From NCBI RefSeq assembly GCF_016025255.1, contig NZ_CP065592.1, forward strand, positions 1,531,122 to 1,595,121: 64,000 nucleotides of DNA. Direction: 5' to 3'. The stretch's first letter is position 1. Every line of letters starts with the position of its first letter. The notes beneath the pieces were generated by a model. That model saw nothing but the letters and a program-made list of their open reading frames with translations, had not been told where the DNA came from and did no database searches. Source of the DNA: Sphingosinicella flava (GTDB taxonomy: Bacteria; Pseudomonadota; Alphaproteobacteria; Sphingomonadales; Sphingomonadaceae). Of this stretch, positions 45,021 through 53,126 are shown in pieces. A program made the position numbers and the translations under genes.

Positions 45021-45962
45021 ATGACCAAAGCATCCTCCATCGCCTCCGTCTCGCTCGCCGCGTCCGAAACCGATCCCGAGGGTTTTGCGCGCGAGCTTGG
45101 GCAATCGTTCGAACGCTACGGCTTCGCGATCATCGCCGATCACGGGATTCCGGCCGATCTCATCGCCCGCGCGGAGGAGAAGGCGAAGGCCTTCTTCGCG
45201 CTGCCGGACGCGGCGAAGCGCGCCTATCATATCCCAGGCGGGGGCGGCGCGCGCGGCTACACGCCATTCGGGATCGAGACCGCCAAGGGCGCGACCGAGC
45301 ATGATTTGAAGGAATTCTGGCATATCGGCCGGGCGCTTGCCGAGGGGCATCCGTTCAAGGCGGCGATGGCGGACAATATCTGGCCGTCCGAAGTGGAGTC
45401 GTTCAAGACAACCTTCCTTGAGCTCTTCGCGGCGTTCGACAAAGCGGGCGGGCGCCTCCTGTCCGCCATCGCCCGCCACCTCGGCCTCGCGCCCGATTTC
45501 TTCGAGGATACGGTGCGGGACGGCAACAGCGTGATGCGCCTGCTTCACTATCCGCCGGTTTCGCCGGAAGCCTCGGGCGTCCGCGCGGGCGCGCATGAGG
45601 ATATCAACACGATCACATTGCTGCTCGGCGCCGAGGAAGCGGGGCTTCAACTGCTCGACCGCGACGGCGAATGGCTGCCGGTGTCGCCGAAGGAAGGCGA
45701 GCTCGTCGTCAATATCGGCGACATGCTGCAGCGCCTCACCAACAATGTCCTGAAGTCGACCTCGCACCGCGTCGTCAACCCGCCGCCCGAACGGCGCGGC
45801 CATTCGCGCTATTCGATGCCTTTCTTCCTGCACTTCCGTCCCGATTACCTGATCGAGACGCTGCCGGGCTGCGTGTCGGACGAGCGGCCGAACCTCTATC
45901 CCGAGCCGATCACCGCGCATGATTTCCTGATGCAGCGGCTGCGCGAGATCAAGCTGGTCTGA
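45021..45962 (+). CDS. Isopenicillin-N-synthase-family 2OG-Fe(II) dioxygenase
   Basis: 313 residues. The facial triad is readable: H-x-D in GAHEDINTITLLLG (about residue 190) and the distal His in TSHRVVNPPPERRG (about 248), followed by the R-x-S 2-oxoglutarate site in HSRYSMPFF. The N-terminal DIOX_N part (GFAIIADHGIPADLIARAEE) is also typical. Substrate cannot be read. Its position next to nucleoside genes could suggest base oxidation, but this is inference. It converges on cytidine deaminase with only 3 bp between the stops. Confidence 0.88.
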   Translation: MTKASSIASVSLAASETDPEGFARELGQSFERYGFAIIADHGIPADLIARAEEKAKAFFALPDAAKRAYHIPGGGGARGYTPFGIETAKGATEHDLKEFWHIGRALAEGHPFKAAMADNIWPSEVESFKTTFLELFAAFDKAGGRLLSAIARHLGLAPDFFEDTVRDGNSVMRLLHYPPVSPEASGVRAGAHEDINTITLLLGAEEAGLQLLDRDGEWLPVSPKEGELVVNIGDMLQRLTNNVLKSTSHRVVNPPPERRGHSRYSMPFFLHFRPDYLIETLPGCVSDERPNLYPEPITAHDFLMQRLREIKLV

Positions 45963-45965
45963 AGA

Positions 45966-46418
45966 TCAGCCCGCATCCTTGAGGTTCGCGGGCCCGAAAC
46001 CGTGCGGGATCAGCTCCGAGATCGGCGTCACCATCGTCTCCGTGCCGTCACCGTTCGATGAGATGACGGCGATGTCGCGGCCGCCGAGTTGCGCGGCCTC
46101 CAGGATCGACTGGCGGCAACCCCCGCAGCAGGTGACGATCGACGCGCCGCTCAAAGCGCCGTCCGCGACATGGCCGCCGGAGACGGCGATGCGCGCGATC
46201 CTGTCGAGCCCGAACGCGGCCTGGGCGGCGGTGAGCGCCGCAATCTCTCCGCAGACGCCGAGCCGGTAGCAGGCATTTTCCATATTGGCGCCGGTGACGA
46301 CTTCCCCATCCACCGATTCGATCGCGCAACCGACGCTGAAGCCCGAATAAGGCGCGTAAGCGCGGAGCGCGGCCGTGCGGGCGCGGGCAACGAGGGAGGC
46401 GGTGGCGGGATCGGTCAT
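45966..46418 (-). CDS. cdd: Cytidine deaminase
   Basis: 150 residues. The zinc site is formed by CGEIAAL (Cys and catalytic Glu) and TCCGGCRQ (the second Cys pair). Substrate-binding block SGFSVGCAIE and GANMENACY are standard. It deaminates cytidine and deoxycytidine to uridine forms. The start at ATG 46418 (MTDPATASLVARARTAALRA) fits the family length. Completes a salvage neighbourhood with NupC and the kinases. Confidence 0.92.
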   Translation of the reverse strand: MTDPATASLVARARTAALRAYAPYSGFSVGCAIESVDGEVVTGANMENACYRLGVCGEIAALTAAQAAFGLDRIARIAVSGGHVADGALSGASIVTCCGGCRQSILEAAQLGGRDIAVISSNGDGTETMVTPISELIPHGFGPANLKDAG

Positions 46419-46473
46419 GCCCCGCCTATAGAATGCCTGGCCGCCGCGAGGAAAGCGGGCTGTGACGGGCGCC

Positions 46474-47055
46474 CTACTGTCCCGCCCCGTCCATAGGCAC
46501 CAGCAAGCCGTCGATCGGATGAATCGCGCCGTTCGAGGCGAGCGTTTCGCCGCCGACGAGACGGGCACTGCGGCCGTCCGCCGTCTTCACGACGATGGCG
46601 TCGCCGTCGCGCGCGAAGCTGAGCGTGCCGCCCGCCATCGTCGTCATTTCCGCCTTGCCCGACGCGACCGCCTTTTGCAGGTCGGCGGCGGTGACGAGGC
46701 CGGGGACGATATGGGCGGTGACGAGCGATGCGGCCTGGGCGCGCATCCCTTCCCCCTTCAATTCTTCCACCCGGTCCTTGCCGAGCGCGTCGAAGGCGGC
46801 GTTGCGCGGCGCGAAGATCGTATAGGGTCCAACGCCGCCCAGCGCCGTGCCGAGGCCCGCAGCCTTGGCAAGATCGCCGATGGTGCTGGCATCGCCGTCG
46901 AGGGCGGCCGTCAGAGACTTGTCGCCCGGCTCCGTGGCGGGAGCGGCGGTGTTGGCGGCGGCCATATCGTTTCCGCCGCCCCCCGCGCCGTCCCCGCAAG
47001 CGGCGAGCGGCAGGGCGAGTAGGGCCAGCATCACGCTGGCAGCGTTTCTGGTCAT
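46474..47055 (-). CDS. Fasciclin (FAS1) domain lipoprotein
   Basis: 193 residues: a lipoprotein signal (MTRNAASVMLALLALPLAAC, lipobox LAAC), a Gly/Ala linker, and one FAS1 domain (VGPYTIFAPRNAAFDALGKD, VTAHIVPGLVTAADL, GAIHPIDGLLVPMD). Fasciclin domains mediate adhesion or polysaccharide binding. 28 bp upstream lies the Tyr-rich secreted protein, on the same strand. Confidence 0.88.
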   Translation of the reverse strand: MTRNAASVMLALLALPLAACGDGAGGGGNDMAAANTAAPATEPGDKSLTAALDGDASTIGDLAKAAGLGTALGGVGPYTIFAPRNAAFDALGKDRVEELKGEGMRAQAASLVTAHIVPGLVTAADLQKAVASGKAEMTTMAGGTLSFARDGDAIVVKTADGRSARLVGGETLASNGAIHPIDGLLVPMDGAGQ

Positions 47056-47083
47056 GGACCTCTCCCTGTTGTTGAAAGCCAGA

Positions 47084-48085
47084 TCAGGTGATGAGCTGAA
47101 TGGCGGCCTGGATCAGCTGCGTCGTCGGATCGACACGGTAGATATAGCCGTCATCATAGCGGTACATGGCTTCAGGCGTGTCGTAATATTGCGACCGGTA
47201 AGCATAGGGCACGTTATAGACCGAATAGCCCGCCGGCATCGCCTGGCCCACCGTCCAATCGTTGCCGGTCAGCAAGGCCGCGATCTGGGTGATGGCGTTG
47301 GTCGAAGGATCGACGCCGTAAAGCGCGCCATCGGCATAGCGATAGTCATAGGGGCTATCGCCATAACCGTAATAATCGACATAATAATCGGGCGCTGGAT
47401 AGGCCGTATATCCGGCCGGCCAGACATTGCCGACGCCAAGCGCGCCGCCAAGCACCGGCAGGAAGCCCGACACCGCGTAGCTGCGCGGATCGATCCGGTA
47501 GAGATAGCCGTCATCGTAGCGGTAGAGATCGTCGTTTCCGTCGCGGCCGTAGCGCCACCAGTCGCTATAATAAGCGCGGCGTTCGGCAAGCTGCTTCGCC
47601 TGGCCGGGGGGAAGACAGCCATTATTCTTCTTGGCGAGGCCCGGCGGGCAGCCGTCGATCAAGCCGGTGCGGACCGTGCGGATGCGATCGGTATCGCGCA
47701 AGACCGCGACCTCGACCGGCCGCCGCTCGGCGCGCACGACGCGCTTCACGCGATCGCCGCGTTCAGCGCGGGCTTCCATGGCGCGCGCCTGCTTGATTTC
47801 CGCGCGCGCCCTGCGGTCTTCGCGCTTTGCCGCGCCGCGATTGTCGTTGCGGCCGTCATGCCGGGCCTGGACGATGACGGGGCCGCGATCCCGCGCGGCG
47901 CCACCGCCATTGCCGCGCGCGGCGTGGCCGTTGCCATGGCCCTTGCCATTCCCCTGCCCCTTGCCGGGCTTGCCGGACTGGTCCTTGCTCTGGGAATGGC
48001 CGCCGCCTTTGCCGTGTCCCTGAGCCAAAGCCGGGCCCGCCCCGATGAGGGCGAGCGCGCTCGCCGCGATCAGCATGTTACGCAT
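47084..48085 (-). CDS. Secreted Gly/Tyr-rich protein with YRYDDGY-type repeats
   Basis: 333 residues from ATG 48085 (signal peptide MRNMLIAASALALIGAGPAL, AAGGAG about 8 nt upstream). An N-terminal His/Gly/Lys-rich low-complexity half is followed by GLIDGCPPGLAKKNNGCLPP, and then by three blocks like YRYDDGYLYRIDP (also YRYADGALYGVDP and YRYDDGYIYRVDP). Similar proteins occur in sphingomonads; none is characterised to my knowledge. Envelope or matrix role is a guess. Confidence 0.7.
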   Translation of the reverse strand: MRNMLIAASALALIGAGPALAQGHGKGGGHSQSKDQSGKPGKGQGNGKGHGNGHAARGNGGGAARDRGPVIVQARHDGRNDNRGAAKREDRRARAEIKQARAMEARAERGDRVKRVVRAERRPVEVAVLRDTDRIRTVRTGLIDGCPPGLAKKNNGCLPPGQAKQLAERRAYYSDWWRYGRDGNDDLYRYDDGYLYRIDPRSYAVSGFLPVLGGALGVGNVWPAGYTAYPAPDYYVDYYGYGDSPYDYRYADGALYGVDPSTNAITQIAALLTGNDWTVGQAMPAGYSVYNVPYAYRSQYYDTPEAMYRYDDGYIYRVDPTTQLIQAAIQLIT

Positions 48086-48214
48086 ACGCAATCTCCTTGG
48101 GTCGGGCCGGAAAACGCCCATCCTTCCTCGCCGGTTCCGTCCGCGCAGCGTTCCAAACCGGAATGGCGATCCGAATCGATTGACTGTATTGTGGGCCTGA
48201 TACACTATGGCGCG

Positions 48215-48637
48215 ATGACCGAATTGACCCGCACTATGCCCGCGGCGAAGCCCGGCAATCGCGCCTTCCAGCGCCTCCATACCCTCGTCCGCAAAGGCTA
48301 TGTCGCGGAATTGGGCCCGGATCGGGGCGAAGGCGTCATCTGCCTGACCCATATCGGCCTGACGCCCGACCTGATCCTCCACGGCGACGGTTCGATCGAG
48401 GAGGCGGACGACCATGTTCCCCGGTACAAGCGCCGCCTGCCCGTCCTCCAGCCGATCCCGTCCGAAGCGGATGCCGACCAGGTGCGGTTCATGCAGTTCG
48501 TCGAAACCATCCCGCGCACGACATTGCGCGACCGCACGCGGCGCTGGCGGACCAAATGGGTCTACGGCCCGCTCTTCCTGCTCGCTTTGTGGATCATGAG
48601 CGCGATGATCACCGTAATGCTGGTGGAAGGGCTTTAA
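48215..48637 (+). CDS. Hypothetical protein with C-terminal membrane anchor
   Basis: 140 residues, MTELTRTMPAAKPGNRAFQR. The N-terminal part is mixed alpha/beta without a known motif, and the C-terminus is one hydrophobic helix (YGPLFLLALWIMSAMITVML). A plausible promoter, TTGACT at 48180 with TACACT or CACTAT 16-18 bp later, precedes it. A tail-anchored topology would leave the soluble part in the cytoplasm. Function unknown. Confidence 0.6.
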   Translation: MTELTRTMPAAKPGNRAFQRLHTLVRKGYVAELGPDRGEGVICLTHIGLTPDLILHGDGSIEEADDHVPRYKRRLPVLQPIPSEADADQVRFMQFVETIPRTTLRDRTRRWRTKWVYGPLFLLALWIMSAMITVMLVEGL

Positions 48638-48653
48638 CGCGCAATCGCATCGT

Positions 48654-49889
48654 TCAGGTGACCGGCAGGACGATGCGATAGGTGTCTTTGTCCCAGGCGC
48701 GGGTGTCCATGATGTCGGCCAGAATGTCGACGGCCCGCCAGACGTCTCCATAGCCCGTGTAGAGCGGGGTGAAGCCGCAGCGGAAGATGTCGGGGGCGCG
48801 GAAATCGCCGATCACGCCGCGCGCGATCATGGCCTGGCAGATGGGATAGGCCTCCCCGTGGCGGAAGGAGACGTGGCTGCCGCGCAGCGCCGGATCGCGG
48901 GGGGTGACGAGATCGAAGCCGTGGCCCGCGCAGCGCGCCTCGACGAGATCGATGAACAGGCCGGTCAGCGCGCGCGATTTGGCGAACAGGGCGTCGCGGT
49001 CGACGCCGGCGAATTCCTCGACCCCGGCCTCGAGCGCCGTCATGGCGAGGATCGGCGGCGTTCCGCAAAGGAAGCGGCGGATGCCGGGCGCCGCGGCATA
49101 ATCATCGCCGAACGCGAAGGGGGCGGCATGGCCCATCCAGCCGCTGAGCGGGGAATTCAGTTCGGCCTGCAACCGCTCCGCGACGAACAGAAAGGCGGGG
49201 GCGCCCGGCCCGCCGTTCAGATATTTGTAGCCGCAACCGACGGCGAGATCCGCGTCGCAGCCGTTCAAATCGACCGGCACGGCGCCGGCGCTATGGCTCA
49301 AGTCCCAAAGAACCAAAGCGCCCTTGGCATGCGCGGCGCGCGTAATACCGGCCATGTCGAGCATGCGGCCGGTCTTGTAATGGACATGGGTGAGCAGGAC
49401 GACGGCGACTTCTTCGTCGATCGCGTCGGCGATGGCGCCGGCCGCGAGGGTGCGGAGTTCGACGCCCGGCAGGGCATCCGCCACGCCCTGCGCGATATAG
49501 AGATCGGTCGGGAAATTGCCGGGTTCCGACAGGATGATCTTCCGGCCCGGCCGCGCCGCCAGCGCCGCGCCGAGCAGCTTGAAGAGATTGACCGAGGTGG
49601 AATCGGCGACGATCACTTCGGCGGGACGCGCGCCGATGAGCGGCGCGATCTTGGCGCCGATCCGTTCCGGCGCGGCGAGCCAGCCATGCTTGTTCCAGCT
49701 GCGGATGAGATCGCGGCCCCATTGTTCGTCCACCGCTTCCGCGATCCGGGCACGGGACGCGCGCGGCAGGGCGCCCAGCGAATTGCCGTCGAGATAGATC
49801 GTATCCGGATCGATGAGGAAGCGGTCGCGGTGCGCGCGGAGCGGATCGCGCGCGTCCAGAGCGCGGGCGTCGTCGAGCGTGATCGTCAT
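48654..49889 (-). CDS. kynU: Kynureninase
   Basis: 411 residues. The PLP lysine lies in GYKYLNGGPGAPAF (about residue 221). Further motifs are YLDGNSLGALPR and DLSHSAGAVPVDLNG. It cleaves L-kynurenine to anthranilate and alanine. Anthranilate is also the product of TrpE/TrpG and the substrate of TrpD, both encoded about 10-13 kb away in this window. ATG overlaps the kynB stop by 4 bp. The stop is followed by the convergent hypothetical gene at 48637. Confidence 0.95.
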   Translation of the reverse strand: MTITLDDARALDARDPLRAHRDRFLIDPDTIYLDGNSLGALPRASRARIAEAVDEQWGRDLIRSWNKHGWLAAPERIGAKIAPLIGARPAEVIVADSTSVNLFKLLGAALAARPGRKIILSEPGNFPTDLYIAQGVADALPGVELRTLAAGAIADAIDEEVAVVLLTHVHYKTGRMLDMAGITRAAHAKGALVLWDLSHSAGAVPVDLNGCDADLAVGCGYKYLNGGPGAPAFLFVAERLQAELNSPLSGWMGHAAPFAFGDDYAAAPGIRRFLCGTPPILAMTALEAGVEEFAGVDRDALFAKSRALTGLFIDLVEARCAGHGFDLVTPRDPALRGSHVSFRHGEAYPICQAMIARGVIGDFRAPDIFRCGFTPLYTGYGDVWRAVDILADIMDTRAWDKDTYRIVLPVT

Positions 49890-50524
49890 TCCGGCAATCT
49901 CCGCAGCACCGCGCGCACCGGCGAGGAATCGAGGTTCGCCAGTTTAAGCGGCAAGGCGATGAGCTCGTAATCGCCCGCCTCGACATCGTCGAGGACCAGC
50001 CCTTCCAAGATGTGCATGCCCGCCGCTTTGACCCGGAGATGGGCGCCCATCGTCTTCGAATCCTGCGGGTCAATGGACGGGGCGTCAGTGCCGATCAACA
50101 CGACACCACGTCCGGCAAGCAGGTCGATCGCATCGGGCGCGATCGCCATGAACGCTTCTTCCCACCTGTCATGCGGGAACAGGTCCCAGCTGCGGATCAG
50201 CACGCGGCGCACGGAAGCGTCGAGATGGGGCGCGATCATGTCCGGAGTGGCGAGCGGGCCCTTGCCGCGCAGATCGATTACCCGCGCCGGGCCGACATAG
50301 GTGTCGAGATCGACCGCTCCGATCGGCGCACCCGCCGGGTCGTAGTGCAGCGGCGCGTCGGCATGGGTGCCGCTGTGCGTCGAGAGGCGGAGGGCGGAGA
50401 CGTTGACCGGGCAATCTGGACCATAGGCCCAAGTCCGCTCCTCCGTGAACGGCGTGTCGCCCGGCCAGACCGGCAGCGAGGGGCGCAGCGGCTGCGAGAT
50501 ATCGATGATCGGACGGTCCATCAT
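49886..50524 (-). CDS. kynB: Arylformamidase (kynurenine formamidase)
   Basis: 212 residues. It has the complete metal motif HSGTHADAPLH (three His and an Asp), ISQPLRPSLPVWPGDTPF and GVVLIGTDAPSIDP, all typical of KynB. It removes formate from N-formylkynurenine. It is first in the minus-strand kynBU pair, divergent from the TrpR-like regulator across a 154-bp region with a palindrome. No tryptophan 2,3-dioxygenase gene is in the window. Confidence 0.93.
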   Translation of the reverse strand: MMDRPIIDISQPLRPSLPVWPGDTPFTEERTWAYGPDCPVNVSALRLSTHSGTHADAPLHYDPAGAPIGAVDLDTYVGPARVIDLRGKGPLATPDMIAPHLDASVRRVLIRSWDLFPHDRWEEAFMAIAPDAIDLLAGRGVVLIGTDAPSIDPQDSKTMGAHLRVKAAGMHILEGLVLDDVEAGDYELIALPLKLANLDSSPVRAVLRRLPE

Positions 50525-50576
50525 GGACGCCGACCTTGACGCATTTTTCGGGGCGGGCGCAAGCCCGATCGCCCTC

Positions 50577-50630
50577 TTTACAACGGGCCTCAGTGCCGTT
50601 ATTTGTTACATCATGATAGAACGATGTAAC
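50577..50630 (+). promoter_or_regulatory. Promoter with 8-bp inverted repeat, probable operator of the his operon
   Basis: TTTACA at 50577-50582 and TATTTG at 50600-50605 with a 17-bp spacer form a plausible sigma-70-like promoter. Right on it, GTTACATC (50605-50612) and GATGTAAC (50623-50630) are a perfect inverted repeat with a 10-bp spacer. A TrpR-fold dimer (the next gene) could bind it and block both this promoter and the divergent kynB start at 50524. Binding by that protein is inference. Confidence 0.55.
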
Positions 50631-50678
50631 ACGCCCGAAGCCCAGCCCCCGGCCGATGCGGCCATATCCGGGGACCGG

Positions 50679-50945
50679 ATGGAGGATCTTTACCGGGCGC
50701 TTTTGACGCCGCGCGACACGAAGGAAATGGCGGCCCTGCTCGCCGATCTCTGCACGCCGGCGGAGGTCAAGGCCCTGGCGGAGCGGTGGCAGGTGGCGCG
50801 GCTGCTCGACGGGACGGACATTTCCTATCGCGACATTCACGACATCACGGGCGTCAGCACCACGACGATCGTCCGGGTCGCGCGCTTCCTGCGGCAGGAG
50901 CCGCATCTCGGCTATCGCACCGCGCTCGACCGGCTGGCGAAATAG
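50679..50945 (+). CDS. TrpR-like (YerC/HisR-type) transcriptional regulator
   Basis: 88 residues from ATG 50679 (MEDLYRALLTPRDTKEMAAL); GGGGA 5-6 nt upstream. The TrpR-type helix-turn-helix is clear: WQVARLLDGTDISYRDIHDI then TGVSTTTIVRVARFL. An ATG at 50613 lies inside the putative operator, at or before the transcription start, so I prefer the later one. YerC-type regulators at the head of his operons are known in Firmicutes and, as I recall, some gammaproteobacteria. The corepressor would be histidine or a related metabolite (inference). hisG follows after 1 bp. Confidence 0.85.
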   Translation: MEDLYRALLTPRDTKEMAALLADLCTPAEVKALAERWQVARLLDGTDISYRDIHDITGVSTTTIVRVARFLRQEPHLGYRTALDRLAK

Positions 50946-50946
50946 G

Positions 50947-51834
50947 ATGAGCGAGCCAGCGCGCCTCCACATGGCGCTCCAGAAATCCGGGCGCTTGTCC
51001 GATTACAGCCGGGATCTCCTGCGCGACGCGGGCCTCCGCATCCTGCACGGCAAGAACGACCTCACCGCGCGGGCCGAGAATTTCCCGATCGACCTCATGT
51101 TCATGCGCGACGACGACATTCCGACCTTCGTCAGCGACGGCGTGTGCGAGTTCGGCATCGTCGGCCGCAACGTGCTGGAGGAATTCGCGCTCGGCGAGGC
51201 GGCGGCGCGGTTCGAGATCGTCGCCCCGCTCGGTTTCGGCCGCTGCAGCCTGAAGATCGCGGCGCCGGAACGCGCGACCTACGAAGGGCCGCGCGCGCTG
51301 GCCGGGCAAAGGATCGCCACCTCCTATCCCCGCCTCCTCCGCGCCTTTCTCGACAGGCATGGGATCGACGCAACCATCGTCAAGATGAACGGCGCGGTCG
51401 AGCTTGCGCCCCGGCTCCAGATCGCCGCCTTCATCTGCGACCTGGTGTCGACCGGCGCGACGCTGGAAGCGAACGGCCTGCGCGCCGTCGAAACCGTGCT
51501 GGACAGCGAAGCGGTGCTGATCCGGAGCCTGAAACCCGGCGCGCCGGACAAAGCGGACGCGTCGGAGAAATTGCTGCGCCGGATCGGAGGCGTGCTCGCC
51601 ACGCAGGAATCCAAATATATCGTCCTCAACGCGCCGGAAGAGGCGCTGGCGCGGATCGCGGAAATCCTGCCGGGCGCGGACAGCCCGACGATTATCCCGC
51701 TGCACGGCCGCCCCGGCCATTTCGCCGTCCAGGCGGTCTGCCAGGAATCGGTGTTCTGGGAGACGCTGCAGAATCTGAAGGGCGCAGGCGCGTCGGCGAT
51801 CCTCGTCATGCCGATCGAAAAGATGATGCTGTGA
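50947..51834 (+). CDS. hisG: ATP phosphoribosyltransferase (long HisG)
   Basis: 295 residues, the long form with a C-terminal regulatory domain. Motifs: LHMALQKSGRLSDYSRDLLR at the N-terminus, DLMFMRDDDIPTFVSDGVCE and AFICDLVSTGATLEANGLRA, and the tail [11 protein letters not shown], which matches the enterobacterial type. It joins ATP and PRPP in the first step of histidine synthesis. Alphaproteobacteria more often have a short HisG with HisZ; no hisZ is here. Stop overlaps hisD start (GTGA). Confidence 0.96.
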   Translation: MSEPARLHMALQKSGRLSDYSRDLLRDAGLRILHGKNDLTARAENFPIDLMFMRDDDIPTFVSDGVCEFGIVGRNVLEEFALGEAAARFEIVAPLGFGRCSLKIAAPERATYEGPRALAGQRIATSYPRLLRAFLDRHGIDATIVKMNGAVELAPRLQIAAFICDLVSTGATLEANGLRAVETVLDSEAVLIRSLKPGAPDKADASEKLLRRIGGVLATQESKYIVLNAPEEALARIAEILPGADSPTIIPLHGRPGHFAVQAVCQESVFWETLQNLKGAGASAILVMPIEKMML

Positions 51835-53126
51835 AGAGGCTGGTTTGGACCGACCTTAGCGCCGAGGCGCGGCGCGATGCGCTGTCCCGGCCCGCGCAAC
51901 GGAGCGATCCCGCGTTGCAGGCGGCGGTTCGCGCCATCGTCGACGACGTGCGCGCGCGGGGCTGGCAGGGTTTGGCCGAACAGGCGTTGCGGATCGACGG
52001 CGCCGAACCCCGGCCGGTTGCGGTCGCGGCTGCCGCCGGGGAAGCGCGGCGCAGGCTCGACCCCGGGCAGCGCGACGCCATCGCCCTTGCCGCGCGCAAT
52101 ATCGAAGCATTTCACGCGGGCAGCCTTCCCGCCGAACATGCCGTGGAAACGATGCCCGGGCTGACGGTGCGCAAAGTCTGGCGGCCGATCGAGCGCGTCG
52201 GCCTCTACGTGCCCGGCGGGCGGACGCCGCTCTTTTCCACGCTCTTGATGCTGGCGATCCCGGCGCGCGCGGCCGGCGTGCGGGAGATCGTCGCAGTCAC
52301 GCCGCCGCGCCCCGACGGCAGCCTCGATCCGCTCATCGCCCTCGCCGCCGAATATGCCGGGATCGAGTCGATCTGGACGGTCGGCGGTGCGCAGGCGATC
52401 GCCGCGCTGGCGTTCGGCGCGGGGGGCATTCCGCGCGTTGCGAAGATTTGCGGACCGGGCAATGGCTGGGTCGCCGAAGCCAAGACCTATGCCGCCTCCT
52501 TGCCGGGCGGCCCGGCCATTGACATGCCCGCGGGGCCGAGCGAGCTTCTCGTCATCGCCGACGACAGCGCCGATCCTAGGCTGGTCATCGCCGACCTGTT
52601 GAGCCAGGCCGAGCACGATCCATCCGCCCAGGTGATCCTGGTGACGCCGTCGGAGCCGCTGGCGCGCGCGGTCGAGCGCGACATCGGCGCGGCGGCCGCT
52701 TCCCTTCCGCGCGCCGCCATCACGGCGGCGTCCCTCGCGAATGCGCGCATCATCGTGACGCCGGACCTCGACACCGCGGTGGCGGTCGCCAACCTCTATG
52801 CGCCCGAGCATCTCTCGCTCGCCGTCGACGACCCGGGCGCGCTGATCCCCGGGATTGTCAATGCCGGGGCGATCTTTGCCGGGCATGGCGCGGCCGAGAC
52901 GTTCGGCGACTATCTGGCGGGGTCGAGCCATGTGCTTCCGACCGACGGCGCGGCGCGGGCGTGGAGCGGCGTGTCGGTTCATTCCTTCCTGAAGGCGATG
53001 ACGGTCCAGGACGTCGCGCCGGAGGCGGCCCGCGCCCTCGCCGCGCCCGCCGCTGCTTTGGCGCGGCTCGAGGGGCTGGAGGCCCATGCCCGCGCCGCCG
53101 ACTTGCGCGGGGAGATGGCGGCATGA
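51831..53126 (+). CDS. hisD: Histidinol dehydrogenase
   Basis: 431 residues from GTG 51831. Motifs: [68 protein letters not shown], and the C-terminal zinc-site region [20 protein letters not shown]. It oxidises histidinol twice to histidine. The [10 protein letters not shown] type is like the enterobacterial enzyme. Overlaps hisG by 4 bp and hisCB by 4 bp. Confidence 0.96.
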   Translation: MKRLVWTDLSAEARRDALSRPAQRSDPALQAAVRAIVDDVRARGWQGLAEQALRIDGAEPRPVAVAAAAGEARRRLDPGQRDAIALAARNIEAFHAGSLPAEHAVETMPGLTVRKVWRPIERVGLYVPGGRTPLFSTLLMLAIPARAAGVREIVAVTPPRPDGSLDPLIALAAEYAGIESIWTVGGAQAIAALAFGAGGIPRVAKICGPGNGWVAEAKTYAASLPGGPAIDMPAGPSELLVIADDSADPRLVIADLLSQAEHDPSAQVILVTPSEPLARAVERDIGAAAASLPRAAITAASLANARIIVTPDLDTAVAVANLYAPEHLSLAVDDPGALIPGIVNAGAIFAGHGAAETFGDYLAGSSHVLPTDGAARAWSGVSVHSFLKAMTVQDVAPEAARALAAPAAALARLEGLEAHARAADLRGEMAA

